A stretch of 58,085 nucleotides of DNA from an uncultured Bacteroidota bacterium. GTDB taxonomy: Bacteria; Bacteroidota; Bacteroidia; Flavobacteriales; Flavobacteriaceae. The position numbers were made by a program, and so were the translations under genes. The notes under the pieces were generated by a model that made no database searches, was not told the DNA's origin, and saw nothing but the letters and a program-made list of their open reading frames with translations. The stretch spans positions 1-58,085 of the forward strand of contig CACKBA010000005.1 in the NCBI GenBank assembly GCA_902598295.1. Direction: 5' to 3'. Shown here in pieces: positions 9,176 to 18,925 of this stretch (its first letter is position 1; each line of letters opens with the position of its first letter).

Positions 9176-10117
9176 TTATTTTATAAAAAATGAGTTTATT
9201 GATTGATTACTATTGACATTTTGCATAACATCAGCAAATAGTTTAGAACATGTCAATACTTTAATTTTTTTTGACTTCTTTTTTTGAGGAATCGAGTCAG
9301 TTATAATTAATTCTTTGAGTTTAGATTTATCTATTTTTTCATAAGCATCTCCTGACAGGAGCGCATGAGTTGCAACGGCTCGTACAGATTTAGCCCCTCT
9401 ATTAACCATCAAGTCTGCAGCTTTTGTCAGTGTCCCTGCTGTATCAACCATATCATCAACAATTATAACATTTTTACCAGTTACATCACCGATTAATTCC
9501 ATGTGAGATATGATATTCGCTTTTTTTCTTTGCTTATAACATACAACAACATTGCTTTCCAAAAACCTGGAGTAGGCATAAGCTCTTTTTGAACCCCCCA
9601 TATCAGGTGATGCAATAGTAAGTTCCTCCAATTTCAAAGAATCAATGTAAGGGATAAATATTGTGGAAGCATATAAATGATCAACTGGTTTTTCAAAAAA
9701 ACCTTGAATTTGATCAGCGTGCAAATCCATAGTAATTATCCGGGTTGCACCGGCCGCTATGAGTAAATTCGCAACCAATTTTGCTCCGATAGGGACCCTA
9801 GGTTTATCTTTTCTATCTTGTCTGGCCCATCCGAAATATGGCATAACGGCAGTAATATGTCTTGCTGACGATCTTTTTGCCGCATCTATCATAAGTAACA
9901 TTTCCATTAAATTATCAGTGCTTGGATGAGTAGAACCAATAATAAATAGCCTAGCTCCCCTTACAGATTCTTCAAAGGATGGTTGATATTCTCCGTCGCT
10001 GTAGTGAGAAAAGTTAACATTACCCAAATTTAACCCATAATGTTTTGCAATTTTGGAAGCTAATTCGCTACTTTGAGTGCAAGCGAAGATTTTTACTATT
10101 GGACTTTGACCTGCCAT
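9176..10117 (-). CDS. prs: Ribose-phosphate pyrophosphokinase
   Basis: 313 residues, class I PRPP synthetase. It makes PRPP for purines, pyrimidines, histidine, tryptophan and NAD. The flexible loop region PYFGWARQDRK, the metal-binding MDLHADQIQGFF, and the PRPP-binding VIIVDDMVDTAGTL are all present. It is the first gene of the leftward housekeeping run, with a -7 element match just upstream. Confidence 0.95.
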   Translation of the reverse strand: MAGQSPIVKIFACTQSSELASKIAKHYGLNLGNVNFSHYSDGEYQPSFEESVRGARLFIIGSTHPSTDNLMEMLLMIDAAKRSSARHITAVMPYFGWARQDRKDKPRVPIGAKLVANLLIAAGATRIITMDLHADQIQGFFEKPVDHLYASTIFIPYIDSLKLEELTIASPDMGGSKRAYAYSRFLESNVVVCYKQRKKANIISHMELIGDVTGKNVIIVDDMVDTAGTLTKAADLMVNRGAKSVRAVATHALLSGDAYEKIDKSKLKELIITDSIPQKKKSKKIKVLTCSKLFADVMQNVNSNQSINSFFIK

Positions 10118-10128
10118 TTTTTGGGGCT

Positions 10129-10136
10129 CAAATTTA
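10129..10136 (-). promoter_or_regulatory. prs: Bacteroidetes-type -7 element before prs
   Basis: The reverse strand reads TAAATTTG, matching TAnnTTTG, 11 bases before the prs ATG at 10117. The implied leader is very short. The -33 element is not evident. Confidence 0.35.
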
Positions 10137-10194
10137 ATAATTATTTGATATAAAGCCCTAGAAATTAAAACTTTTTATAAATTTGGAAACCCTT

Positions 10195-10278
10195 GCTTCG
10201 GTGGCGGAATTGGTAGACGCGCTGGATTCAAAATCCAGTTCTGGCAACAGAGTGTGGGTTCGATTCCCACCCGAAGTA
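10195..10278 (+). tRNA. tRNA-Leu (anticodon CAA)
   Basis: The 84-base cloverleaf has acceptor strands GCTTCGG and CCGAAGT with one G-U end pair. The anticodon stem is CTGGA/TCCAG around loop TTCAAAA (anticodon CAA, reading UUG). A variable arm typical of class II tRNAs and a T arm GTGGG-TTCGATT-CCCAC follow. The discriminator base is A. The full 3' CCA is not encoded. Confidence 0.95.
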
Positions 10279-10292
10279 CAAATTAACTTTCA

Positions 10293-11273
10293 TTAATTTT
10301 CTTCCACATACCATTTTATAGTCTTTTTTATTCCATCTTCAAACTTAATTTTTGATGACCAACCAAGCATTGATTGAATTTTACTAGAATCAATAGAATA
10401 CCTAAAATCATGTCCCTTTCTGTCATCTACAAACGATATTAGTTGATTATAATCGTAACCACTAGGATATAACTCACTGTATACTTTAATTATTTTAATA
10501 ACTAACTGTAAATTTGATATTTCATATCCTCCTCCTATATTGTAGGTTTCACCAACTTCTCCTTCATTAAAAATTTTTTCAATTGCAGAAACATGATCTT
10601 TTACATGTAACCAATCTCTAATATTTTTTCCTTGTCCGTAAATAGGTATTGGTTCTTTTTTCTTTAATGAAGAAATTACTTTAGGTATGAATTTTTCTTG
10701 ATTTTGAAATGGACCATAGTTATTGGAACAATTAGAAATAACTACTGGTAGATTATGAGTACTAAAATAAGATCTTACAAAGTGATCTGAGGATGCTTTT
10801 GATGCTGAATAAGGAGACTTAGGGTCATACTTTGTACTTTCTTTAAAAGAACCCTTTAAGCCTAAAGATCCATATACTTCGTCAGTTGAAATGTGATAAA
10901 ACAGATGGTCTCTGTCTTCACTCCAATTATTTTTAGCTGCATTTAACAAATTAACAGTACCAATTACATTTGTTAATGCAAAATCAATAGAGTTTTCGAT
11001 TGATCTGTCAACATGTGATTCAGCAGCCAAATGGATTACATGTGTTATACTGTGGTCTTTGAAAACATCATCAATATTTTCAGCATTATTGATGTTGATT
11101 TTTAAAAATTTATAATTTTCGCAAGATTCAACATCGGTAAGGTTTTTTGGTTCAGCAGCATAGGTTAAACAATCAAGGTTGATTATTTGATCATTTGTAT
11201 ATTTTTTCACGAAGTGTTTAACTACGTGCGCTCCAATGAATCCAGCCCCACCTGTTATTAAAATTTTCTTCAT
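10293..11273 (-). CDS. rfbB: dTDP-glucose 4,6-dehydratase
   Basis: 326 residues, extended SDR fold. It converts dTDP-glucose to dTDP-4-keto-6-deoxyglucose, step 2 of dTDP-rhamnose synthesis. The NAD motif GGAGFIGAHV opens the protein, STDEVYG carries the catalytic Asp-Glu region, and YSASKASSD carries the Tyr/Lys pair. The start is ATG 11273, which overlaps the rfbD stop by one base (TAATG); a longer reading frame upstream adds non-conserved residues. Confidence 0.94.
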   Translation of the reverse strand: MKKILITGGAGFIGAHVVKHFVKKYTNDQIINLDCLTYAAEPKNLTDVESCENYKFLKININNAENIDDVFKDHSITHVIHLAAESHVDRSIENSIDFALTNVIGTVNLLNAAKNNWSEDRDHLFYHISTDEVYGSLGLKGSFKESTKYDPKSPYSASKASSDHFVRSYFSTHNLPVVISNCSNNYGPFQNQEKFIPKVISSLKKKEPIPIYGQGKNIRDWLHVKDHVSAIEKIFNEGEVGETYNIGGGYEISNLQLVIKIIKVYSELYPSGYDYNQLISFVDDRKGHDFRYSIDSSKIQSMLGWSSKIKFEDGIKKTIKWYVEEN

Positions 11274-12124
11274 TATATTTTTTTTAGAAATTTCTTTAGT
11301 GAATCCTTCCAATGCGGTATTTCTAAATTAAATACTGATATTATTTTTGCTTTACTAGTAACTGCAAATTTAGGTCTTTTAGACAATTGACTAATTTCAT
11401 TTGTTTTAATTTCTTCTAAATTGTAATTATCACTAACATAGTCTAATATAATTTTTCCAAAATTAAACCATGTGGTATACCCAAGATTCGAAAAATTATA
11501 AATTTTAGATTCTTTATTAATTCTGTCTTTAGATTTTATAATTTGTATTATGGCATTGGCCAAATCATGAGCATTTGTAGGACACCCATATTGATCTCCA
11601 ACAATTTTTAATAAATTTTCACTTCTTGCCTTTTCTAAAATAGTTTTAACAAAATTTTTACCAAATGATGAATAAAGCCATGATGTTCTAATGACAATTG
11701 ATTCCGAAATTGAATTTTCTATATGTTTTTCACCATTCAGTTTTGAGACTCCGTAGTAATTTTGTGGATTAACATATTCGTGCTCTGAAATTTCTGATTT
11801 ATTAATTCCATTGTAAACGTAGTCTGTTGATATATGAATTAATCTCAGTTTGTAAATTTCAGATATCTCGGCTAAATTTTTAACAGCATTACAATTTAAT
11901 TCATCGGCTTTTTCTTTTTCGATTTCCGCTTTATCAACGTTAGTATATGCAGCACAATTGACAATACATTTTATATTGTATTTTTTTATAAATAATTCAA
12001 TTTCTTTTTTTTTTGTTATATCTAAACTATTTATATCAGTAAAAATAAATTTAGTGTTCTTTTTTACAATAGATTGAATTGTTTTACCTAACTGTCCGTT
12101 TGACCCAGTAACAAGTGTTATCAT
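11273..12124 (-). CDS. rfbD: dTDP-4-dehydrorhamnose reductase
   Basis: 283 residues, SDR fold. It is the final step of dTDP-L-rhamnose synthesis, reducing the 4-keto group with NAD(P)H. The start is [28 protein letters not shown] is the family's substrate and cofactor motif, and YYGVSKLNGE is the catalytic Tyr-x3-Lys. It overlaps rfbC by 4 bases (ATGA) and rfbB by 1 base. Confidence 0.93.
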   Translation of the reverse strand: MITLVTGSNGQLGKTIQSIVKKNTKFIFTDINSLDITKKKEIELFIKKYNIKCIVNCAAYTNVDKAEIEKEKADELNCNAVKNLAEISEIYKLRLIHISTDYVYNGINKSEISEHEYVNPQNYYGVSKLNGEKHIENSISESIVIRTSWLYSSFGKNFVKTILEKARSENLLKIVGDQYGCPTNAHDLANAIIQIIKSKDRINKESKIYNFSNLGYTTWFNFGKIILDYVSDNYNLEEIKTNEISQLSKRPKFAVTSKAKIISVFNLEIPHWKDSLKKFLKKI

Positions 12125-12681
12125 AGATAAAATCTAAATTTAGGTGAATCCTCAAGATTTGGATGAATTGAATCCTTTTGGCTCCTTATAATTTTATCGC
12201 AGTGAGATTTTAAGTCAAAGTTAAGTTTTGGATCAAGTGAATTTATTCCGTGATCAAATTCCTTATTGTAATAGTTATCTACTTGATAATGAACTTCTGC
12301 AATATTACTTAATACCAAGAAACCGTGAGCAAAGCCTTTGGGAACTAATAAGTGATAACGGTTTATATCATTTAAAATAATTTGGATTCCCTTTCCATAT
12401 GTCTTGGATTCCTTTCTAATATCAATAATTAAATCTAAAATTTCACCTTTTGAAACACTGACTATTTTTGTTTGAGCAAATGGATAAGTTTGAAAATGAA
12501 GCCCTCTCAAAACTCCTTTTTTACTTTTTGACAAATTGCTTTGACAAAAATTAAATTTTTCATTTATGAAATCTTCGAGAAGATCTTTCCTGAAAACTTC
12601 TGCAAAAAAACCTCTTTCATCCTTTATGATTTTTGGTTTACAGAGAACGGGACCTCCAATATCAAATTTTTCAAATTCCAT
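12121..12681 (-). CDS. rfbC: dTDP-4-dehydrorhamnose 3,5-epimerase
   Basis: 186 residues, RmlC cupin-like fold. [10 protein letters not shown], the active-site strand [10 protein letters not shown] and the conserved [13 protein letters not shown] are all present. It epimerises C3 and C5 of the 4-keto sugar. The gene overlaps rfbA by 11 bases upstream and rfbD by 4 bases downstream, indicating one A-C-D-B operon. Confidence 0.94.
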   Translation of the reverse strand: MEFEKFDIGGPVLCKPKIIKDERGFFAEVFRKDLLEDFINEKFNFCQSNLSKSKKGVLRGLHFQTYPFAQTKIVSVSKGEILDLIIDIRKESKTYGKGIQIILNDINRYHLLVPKGFAHGFLVLSNIAEVHYQVDNYYNKEFDHGINSLDPKLNFDLKSHCDKIIRSQKDSIHPNLEDSPKFRFYL

Positions 12682-13546
12682 CTAAGATACTTTCCAAATA
12701 ATTTCCGTATTGGTTTTTACCAATTGATTTAATTAATTCTTCGAACTGCTCACTGTTAATATAACCCAATTTAAATGCAATTTCTTCCACACAAGCAATT
12801 TTAAGGCCAGTTCTTTTTTCAATCGTGTGTATAAAATTAGAGGCCTCAAGCATAGACTCATGAGTTCCTGAATCCAACCATGTAAAACTTTTATCTAGCA
12901 ACTCAACCCTCAATTGTTCTTTTTTAAGATACTCTGTATTTATAGTTGTTATTTCTAGTTCCCCCCTTTGACTTGGTTTTATTTTTTTTGCAATTTCTAC
13001 AACATTGGGAGGATAAAAATACAATCCTACAACTGCGTAATTACTCTTGGGTTTTAAAGGCTTTTCTTCAATAGAAATTACTTTATCATTAATATATTCA
13101 ACGACCCCATATCTAGAGGGGTTTTTTACATAAAATCCAAAGACTTTAGCTTTCTTATTTTTGATCAACTCTAAAACACTATTTTGAAGAATTTTTGTAA
13201 AACCGCTACCATAAAAAATATTATCTCCAAGTATCAAACACACAGGACTATTATCAATAAATTTTTCACCAATAATAAATGCTTCTGCAATACCCTTTGG
13301 TTTAACTTGTTCGGCATATTGCAATTTAATTCCAATATTTGACCCTGTTCCAAGAAGTCTTTGAAAGTTTGGTAAATCCCTTGGTGTTGAAATAATTAGG
13401 ATTTCCTTTATACCCGCAAGCATCAATATAGACAATGGATAGTAAATCATTGGTTTATCGTGAATGGCTAAAAGTTGCTTTGACTGACCTTTGGTGAGTG
13501 GATATAAACGTGTTCCACTTCCACCTGCTAAAATGATACCTTTCAT
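12671..13546 (-). CDS. rfbA: Glucose-1-phosphate thymidylyltransferase
   Basis: 291 residues. It makes dTDP-glucose from dTTP and glucose-1-phosphate, the first and usually dTDP-rhamnose-inhibited step. The signature [19 protein letters not shown] contains the nucleotide-binding loop, followed by [17 protein letters not shown] and [11 protein letters not shown]. It heads the leftward rfbACDB operon, divergent from metK across 52 bases. Confidence 0.95.
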   Translation of the reverse strand: MKGIILAGGSGTRLYPLTKGQSKQLLAIHDKPMIYYPLSILMLAGIKEILIISTPRDLPNFQRLLGTGSNIGIKLQYAEQVKPKGIAEAFIIGEKFIDNSPVCLILGDNIFYGSGFTKILQNSVLELIKNKKAKVFGFYVKNPSRYGVVEYINDKVISIEEKPLKPKSNYAVVGLYFYPPNVVEIAKKIKPSQRGELEITTINTEYLKKEQLRVELLDKSFTWLDSGTHESMLEASNFIHTIEKRTGLKIACVEEIAFKLGYINSEQFEELIKSIGKNQYGNYLESILDGI

Positions 13547-13580
13547 GAACTGCTAAGTTATTTAATTACATGGTATTACC

Positions 13581-13588
13581 TATATTTG
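13581..13588 (+). promoter_or_regulatory. metK: Bacteroidetes-type -7 element before metK
   Basis: TATATTTG matches TAnnTTTG and ends 10 bases before the metK ATG at 13599, so the transcript would have a leader of a few bases at most. This leaves no room for a SAM riboswitch. Confidence 0.45.
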
Positions 13589-13598
13589 CACCTCAAAA

Positions 13599-14876
13599 AT
13601 GAATTATTTTTTTACATCTGAATCTGTTAGCGAAGGTCATCCAGATAAAATTGCGGATCAAATTAGTGATGCGATTTTGGATGCGTTTCTAGCAATTGAT
13701 GAAAATTCTAAGGTTGCATGTGAGGTGATGGTAACTACGGGACAGGTAATTGTATCGGGTGAAATAAAATCCTCTGCTTATGTAGATATACAGAAAGTAG
13801 TTAGAGAACAAATTAAAATAATTGGTTATGATAAAAGTGAATTGATGTTTGATTACAAATCTTGTGGAATACTTACATATATTAATGAACAATCAGAAGA
13901 TATATCAAGAGGGGTAGAAAGAATTAGTCCAGAGGACCAGGGCGCAGGTGACCAAGGAATAATGTTTGGATACGCTACTGATGAGACAAAAAATTTCATT
14001 CCTATCGGATTAGATTTATCTCATAAAATTCTTAAAGAATTAGCACTATTAAGAAAGGAATGTAATGAAATTAAGTATTTAAGACCTGATTCAAAATGTC
14101 AAGTTACAGTTGAATATGAAAAGCCTAATTTTCCAAAAAAAATTAAATCAATTGTTATATCAACACAGCACGATGAATTTGATTTGGAGGTAAAAATGCT
14201 AAAAAAAATAAAACATGATATCAAAGAAATTGTTTTACCTAGAATTTTAAATAAATATCCTGATTATAAAAATATTTTAAACGATAATGAAATTAAATAC
14301 TTTATAAATCCAACTGGCAAATTTGTAATTGGTGGTCCAAACGGAGATACTGGTTTGACTGGGAGAAAAATAATTGTTGACACTTATGGAGGTAAAGGTG
14401 CACATGGAGGAGGTTCATTTTCAGGAAAGGATCCATCAAAGGTAGATAGAAGTGCCGCATACGCAGCAAGACATATCGCCAAAAATATTATTGCAGCAAA
14501 TATTGCAAAAGAATGTCTTATACAGATTAGTTACGCAATTGGAAAATCTGAACCATTAAGTCTATATGTAAATACACTTAATACTTCTAATCTGACCATT
14601 TCAGATGAAAAACTTTCTCAAGAAATATATAAAATTTTTGATTTGAGACCATACTTTATAATTGAAAGATTAAAACTTAAGCAACCAATATATACAGAAT
14701 CAGCATCTTACGGTCATATGGGAAGAAACTCGAAATCCTTAATCAAAAACTTCATTACGAAAAAAAATATCACAAAAAAAATAAGTGTAGAATTATTTAC
14801 GTGGGAAAAGTTAGATTATGTAGATTTGCTGTCCACAAAATTTAAAAAGTACTATAAAAATGAAAAGCAAGGTTAA
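13599..14876 (+). CDS. metK: S-adenosylmethionine synthetase
   Basis: 425 residues. It forms SAM from methionine and [23 protein letters not shown] (ATP and metal site), [26 protein letters not shown] and the phosphate-loop [19 protein letters not shown] are the canonical motifs in order. It is co-directional with ahcY and overlaps it by 17 bases, so synthesis of SAM and clearance of the product SAH are coupled. Confidence 0.96.
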   Translation: MNYFFTSESVSEGHPDKIADQISDAILDAFLAIDENSKVACEVMVTTGQVIVSGEIKSSAYVDIQKVVREQIKIIGYDKSELMFDYKSCGILTYINEQSEDISRGVERISPEDQGAGDQGIMFGYATDETKNFIPIGLDLSHKILKELALLRKECNEIKYLRPDSKCQVTVEYEKPNFPKKIKSIVISTQHDEFDLEVKMLKKIKHDIKEIVLPRILNKYPDYKNILNDNEIKYFINPTGKFVIGGPNGDTGLTGRKIIVDTYGGKGAHGGGSFSGKDPSKVDRSAAYAARHIAKNIIAANIAKECLIQISYAIGKSEPLSLYVNTLNTSNLTISDEKLSQEIYKIFDLRPYFIIERLKLKQPIYTESASYGHMGRNSKSLIKNFITKKNITKKISVELFTWEKLDYVDLLSTKFKKYYKNEKQG

Positions 14877-16182
14877 GACAACACCAAAACCAAAATTTAA
14901 GGTTAAAGATATCTCTCTTGCCAATTGGGGACGCAAAGAAATTTTGCTTGCAGAATCAGAAATGCCAGGTCTAATGTCCCTGAGAAAGGAGTTTTCAAGT
15001 TCAAAACCATTGAAAGGTGCAAGAATTGCTGGTTGTTTACATATGACAATACAGACAGCTGTTTTAATTGAAACTTTAGTTGAATTAGGAGCAGAAGTTA
15101 CTTGGAGTTCATGTAATATTTTCTCAACACAGGATCACGCTGCAGCTGCTGTGGCTAAAGCTGGAATTCCAGTTTATGCGTGGAAAGGAATGTCAGAGGA
15201 AGAATTTGATTGGTGCATTGAGCAGACAATATTTTTTGGTGATGACAGAAAACCATTAAATATGATACTGGACGATGGAGGTGACTTGACAAATATGATT
15301 CTCGATAAATACCCTGAACTGATTCCGGGAATCAAAGGTATAACGGAGGAAACAACCACAGGTGTTTTAAGATTATATGAAAGAGAGAAAAATAGCTCTC
15401 TTCCGTTGCCAGCCATTAATGTTAATGATTCAGTTACTAAAGCAAAATTTGATAACAAATTTGGTTGTAGAGAATCTGCAGTAGATGCCGTAAGAAGGGC
15501 TACCGATATAATGTTAGCAGGAAAAAGAGTCGTAGTTTGTGGATATGGTGACGTGGGTAAAGGTACTGCAGCATCTTTTGCTTCCGCAAAATGTCTAGTT
15601 ACTGTAACTGAAATAGATCCAATTTGTGCATTACAAGCAGCTATGGACGGTTTTGAGGTAAAAAAATTATCAAACATTATTGATAAAATGGATATTGTTG
15701 TCACTGCCACTGGAAATAAAGATGTTGTAGTTGATCGACACTTCCTAAAAATGAAGGATAAGGCAATCATATGTAATATTGGACACTTCGACAACGAAAT
15801 TGATATGAGATGGTTGAATCTGCACTTTGGTCCAACCAAAGAGGAAATAAAACCCCAAGTTGATAAATACAATATTAACGGTAAAGAAATAATTGTACTT
15901 GCAGAAGGAAGGTTGGTAAATTTAGGATGTGCAACTGGTCATCCTAGTTTTGTAATGAGTACATCATTTACTAATCAAGTTATGGCTCAAATTGAGTTGT
16001 GGAAAAATTCTAGTAATTATGAAAATAGAGTTTATGTTTTACCAAAAATCCTTGATGAAAAAGTAGCTTACTTGCATCTTGAAAAGTTAGGGGTTGAAAT
16101 TGAAAAATTAACTAAGGAACAATCAGAATATATTGGTGTTTGCAAAAAGGGACCATTTAAATCTGATCAATACAAATATTAA
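14860..16182 (+). CDS. ahcY: S-adenosylhomocysteine hydrolase
   Basis: 440 residues. It is NAD-dependent and reversibly splits SAH to adenosine and homocysteine. [20 protein letters not shown] and the [11 protein letters not shown] segment form the substrate domain, [16 protein letters not shown] binds NAD, and the C-terminal [19 protein letters not shown] is the family tail. The start lies inside the 3' end of metK. The gene closes the pair before the polysaccharide locus, 56 bases upstream of the dehydrogenase. Confidence 0.95.
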   Translation: MKSKVKTTPKPKFKVKDISLANWGRKEILLAESEMPGLMSLRKEFSSSKPLKGARIAGCLHMTIQTAVLIETLVELGAEVTWSSCNIFSTQDHAAAAVAKAGIPVYAWKGMSEEEFDWCIEQTIFFGDDRKPLNMILDDGGDLTNMILDKYPELIPGIKGITEETTTGVLRLYEREKNSSLPLPAINVNDSVTKAKFDNKFGCRESAVDAVRRATDIMLAGKRVVVCGYGDVGKGTAASFASAKCLVTVTEIDPICALQAAMDGFEVKKLSNIIDKMDIVVTATGNKDVVVDRHFLKMKDKAIICNIGHFDNEIDMRWLNLHFGPTKEEIKPQVDKYNINGKEIIVLAEGRLVNLGCATGHPSFVMSTSFTNQVMAQIELWKNSSNYENRVYVLPKILDEKVAYLHLEKLGVEIEKLTKEQSEYIGVCKKGPFKSDQYKY

Positions 16183-16238
16183 ACTTTCATTAAATGAAAT
16201 TGTCAATAAAATTAATAAGTTATTAAATTAAGAATATT

Positions 16239-17060
16239 ATGAAAAAAAATATTGGAATTATTGGAAACGGTTTTGTTGGGGAATCTCAGGCTTTTGCATT
16301 TTCACCAACTAATCCTATCTTGATTTATGATGTTGATCCACTTAGATCAAATGCTAAACTTGAAGATGTACATAATTGTGATATTATTTTTGTTTGTGTT
16401 CCAACACCTATGTTTAAGGACGGTTCCCAGGATTTGACATATATCATGGATGTCTTTAAGAATGCAAAAGGAAAGGGCATATATGTTATAAAATCTACTA
16501 TCTTACCTGGAACAACAAATAAAATTAAACAAACTTACCCCGAAATTAATGTTATTTTTTCACCTGAATTTCTAAGCGAAAGGACTGCAAAACTTGATGT
16601 AATTACTCAGGCAAGAATAATTTTAGGAGGTTCGCCAAACTTGACTAAAACTGTCAGGAAGGTATTTGAAAACAGGTTTGCAAATCGTAATATAATTGAA
16701 ACTGATTCAATTACAGCTGAAATGATCAAATACATGAACAACACCTTTTTTGCTACCAAGGTGGCAATAATGAATGAATTTAAATTAGTTTGTGATAAAA
16801 TTGGTGCTAACTGGGATGATGCTTTAGCCGGCTTTGTTGCTGACCACAGAATTGGTGATAGTCATTTAGATGTTCCTGGTCCTGACGGAAAAATGGGTTA
16901 TGGCGGTACTTGTTTCCCTAAAGATGTGAATGCGCTAATCATTTTTGCTAGATCTTACGGAGTAGAATTAAATTCAATTCTAGGAGGCTGGAAAACAAAT
17001 CTTACTGTAAGACCAGAAAAAGATTGGGAAAAAGATAAGGGAAGAGCAGTCAGTGAATAA
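16239..17060 (+). CDS. Short UDP-glucose/UDP-GlcNAc dehydrogenase-family protein
   Basis: 273 residues. The NAD domain GIIGNGFVGES and CVPTP are followed by the central domain with SPEFLSERTAK, active-site Lys in EMIKYMNNTFFATKV (about 164) and catalytic Cys225 in GYGGTCFPKD. The family oxidises the C6 alcohol of a nucleotide sugar to a uronate in two NAD steps. Usual members have about 430 residues; this one ends before the C-terminal UDP-binding domain. The context (WbpE, WbpD and WbpB homologues next) suggests a WbpA-like role making UDP-GlcNAcA, but the substrate is not certain. Confidence 0.8.
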   Translation: MKKNIGIIGNGFVGESQAFAFSPTNPILIYDVDPLRSNAKLEDVHNCDIIFVCVPTPMFKDGSQDLTYIMDVFKNAKGKGIYVIKSTILPGTTNKIKQTYPEINVIFSPEFLSERTAKLDVITQARIILGGSPNLTKTVRKVFENRFANRNIIETDSITAEMIKYMNNTFFATKVAIMNEFKLVCDKIGANWDDALAGFVADHRIGDSHLDVPGPDGKMGYGGTCFPKDVNALIIFARSYGVELNSILGGWKTNLTVRPEKDWEKDKGRAVSE

Positions 17061-17076
17061 ATAATCTTTACTATTT

Positions 17077-18210
17077 ATGAATAATATTCAAATGGTTGAC
17101 TTGAAAAGTCAGTATTTAAAAATTAAAAAAGAGATAGATAAAGAAGTATTAGATACAATTAATTCAACAAAATATATTAATGGTCCAAAAGTTCACGAAT
17201 TCGCATCAAACCTTGCTAAATATTTAAAATGTAAATACGTTATTCCGTGTGCAAATGGAACAGATGCATTACAGATTGCTTTGATGTCTTGTGATTTAAG
17301 TCCAGGTGATGAAGTGATTTGTCCATCTTTTACTTACGTTGCTACAGCTGAGGTGGTTGCTTTACTTGGTCTTGTTCCGGTGATGGTAGATGTTGATGAA
17401 AAAACTTTTAATATTAAAGCAGAAAATATTAAACCATTTATTAATTCAAAGACAAAAGCCATAGTACCTGTGCATTTATTTGGACAGTCTGCTGATATGG
17501 AAGATATACTATCCCTTGCTCAAGAACATGATTTATATGTCATAGAGGATAATGCTCAAGCAGTTGGTGCAGAATACACTTTTACAAATGGAGAAACAAA
17601 AAAAACTGGTACGATAGGGCACATAGGTACAACTTCATTTTTTCCTTCAAAGAATCTAGGATGTTATGGTGACGGTGGTGCAATTTTTACTAATGATGAA
17701 GAATTAGCTTCAAAAATAAAGATGATTGCGAATCATGGTCAAGAAAAGAGATATTACCACAAGGTAACAGGGTGTAATTCTAGGTTAGATTCTCTGCAAG
17801 CAGCAATTTTAAATGTTAAATTAAAGTATTTAGATGAATACAATCAAAATCGATTAAAAATGGCAAATAAATATGACGAGGCATTTAGAGATTTAGAACA
17901 AATAACCATTCCAAATAGATCGAAAAAATCAACACATGTTTTCCATCAGTATACATTAAAATCTGAATCAATTAACAGAGATGATATATTGAAGTATTTA
18001 AGTAATAGAGGAATTCCTGCCATGATTTATTATCCAGTTCCTTTGTATAAGCAAGAGGCTTTTTCAAAGTATGTAGACCCAAATTTTAAAATTGCTAACA
18101 TTGAAAATTTGTGCAATAATGTATTTTCTTTACCAATCCACTCTGAAATTGAAAATTCAAAACAAGATGTTGTAATTGAGGCTGTACAATCATTTATTAA
18201 GTCAGTTTAA
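17077..18210 (+). CDS. DegT/DnrJ/EryC1-family sugar aminotransferase (WbpE-like)
   Basis: 377 residues, PLP-dependent. EDNAQAVGAEY holds the Asp that binds the pyridine nitrogen, and SFFPSKNLGCYGDGGA holds the PLP Lys (about 192). Such enzymes transaminate 3- or 4-keto nucleotide sugars from glutamate. Next to WbpD- and WbpB-like genes it most likely makes the 3-amino sugar of UDP-GlcNAc3NA. It starts 16 bases after the dehydrogenase gene. Confidence 0.88.
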   Translation: MNNIQMVDLKSQYLKIKKEIDKEVLDTINSTKYINGPKVHEFASNLAKYLKCKYVIPCANGTDALQIALMSCDLSPGDEVICPSFTYVATAEVVALLGLVPVMVDVDEKTFNIKAENIKPFINSKTKAIVPVHLFGQSADMEDILSLAQEHDLYVIEDNAQAVGAEYTFTNGETKKTGTIGHIGTTSFFPSKNLGCYGDGGAIFTNDEELASKIKMIANHGQEKRYYHKVTGCNSRLDSLQAAILNVKLKYLDEYNQNRLKMANKYDEAFRDLEQITIPNRSKKSTHVFHQYTLKSESINRDDILKYLSNRGIPAMIYYPVPLYKQEAFSKYVDPNFKIANIENLCNNVFSLPIHSEIENSKQDVVIEAVQSFIKSV

Positions 18211-18232
18211 TTTGAAACAAGAAAAATCTAAC

Positions 18233-18868
18233 TTGAAAAAGATTTTCAGAAATATTACAATTTTCTCCTCATTATTTGTATTTCAAATTATAAATAGTCA
18301 AGTTGAAGTTAAGACTAACTTGCTGACATCAATCCTTTTAGTACCAAATTTTGGTGTTGAGATAAAAGTCAATAAAAAGTCAAGTTTTCAAATTGATTTC
18401 CTTGGTTCATTTTGGGACTCAGTTGAGCCACTAAATAACTCACCCTTTCATGTTAATCAAAATTTTATTGAATATAGAATTTATAAAAATGAAGATCTAA
18501 CCGGATTTTTTTATGGACCAAATATTGGTTATGGCATGTTTACCATGCAAAAACCAAATTTTGCAATAATCTACGATCATTGGAGAGATAAAAATTATAG
18601 CTCTAGCGATGATGATTCGTATAAATCTGGTAGAGCAGCATTTTATGGAATTACCTTTGGATATAAAAAAAAAATTGGTAAGAATTTTGCTCTTGAAGCT
18701 TTTGTCGGCGCTGGTTTAACACAATCAGTTTATAGGTCTTATGAGGGTTTGATTAGAACTGATTTTAATGAAGATAACCCAAGAGACTTTGATAAAAGTG
18801 GAGAAGTAGCAATTTACAAAGGAGGTTTAATGTTGGTTTATAAGTTTAATTCTAAGAAACAGCAATAG
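18233..18868 (+). CDS. Secreted outer-membrane-type protein, DUF3575-like
   Basis: 211 residues from a TTG at 18233. An N-terminal signal peptide (MKKIFRNITIFSSLFVFQII then NSQ) precedes KTNLLTSILLVPNFGVEI, which resembles the start of DUF3575 proteins, and a Tyr/Phe/Gly-rich body with alternating strands that suggests a small beta-barrel. Other in-frame starts exist (TTG 18212; TTG 18176 inside the aminotransferase gene), but 18233 gives the cleanest signal peptide. Its function is unknown. It interrupts the sugar-nucleotide pathway genes, so it could contribute to surface glycan attachment or simply share the operon. Confidence 0.65.
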   Translation: MKKIFRNITIFSSLFVFQIINSQVEVKTNLLTSILLVPNFGVEIKVNKKSSFQIDFLGSFWDSVEPLNNSPFHVNQNFIEYRIYKNEDLTGFFYGPNIGYGMFTMQKPNFAIIYDHWRDKNYSSSDDDSYKSGRAAFYGITFGYKKKIGKNFALEAFVGAGLTQSVYRSYEGLIRTDFNEDNPRDFDKSGEVAIYKGGLMLVYKFNSKKQQ

Positions 18869-18925
18869 TTTTTAAATTCAATATTATATTCTACCTATTT
18901 AATATAAAGTGATTAAATTTGGCAC

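Noticed and set aside
13547-13598. SAM riboswitch before metK
   Set aside because: Only 52 bases separate the divergent genes and the -7 element lies about 10 bases before the start, leaving no room for an aptamer.
15174-15872. A 232-residue reading frame on the reverse strand inside ahcY
   Set aside because: It lies wholly antisense to a clear ahcY gene, and its composition (Ser/Pro/Ile-rich) follows from the codon use of the sense strand; no family motif is visible.
16185-16199. TTTCATTAAATGAAA near-palindrome after ahcY
   Set aside because: It is short, AT-rich, and in a base composition where such repeats are expected by chance; no stem with G/C pairs or T run supports a terminator.
18176-18232. 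Longer N-terminus for the DUF3575-like protein starting inside the aminotransferase gene
   Set aside because: The added residues are not signal-like and would overlap the end of the aminotransferase gene by 35 bases; the TTG at 18233 gives a standard signal peptide.
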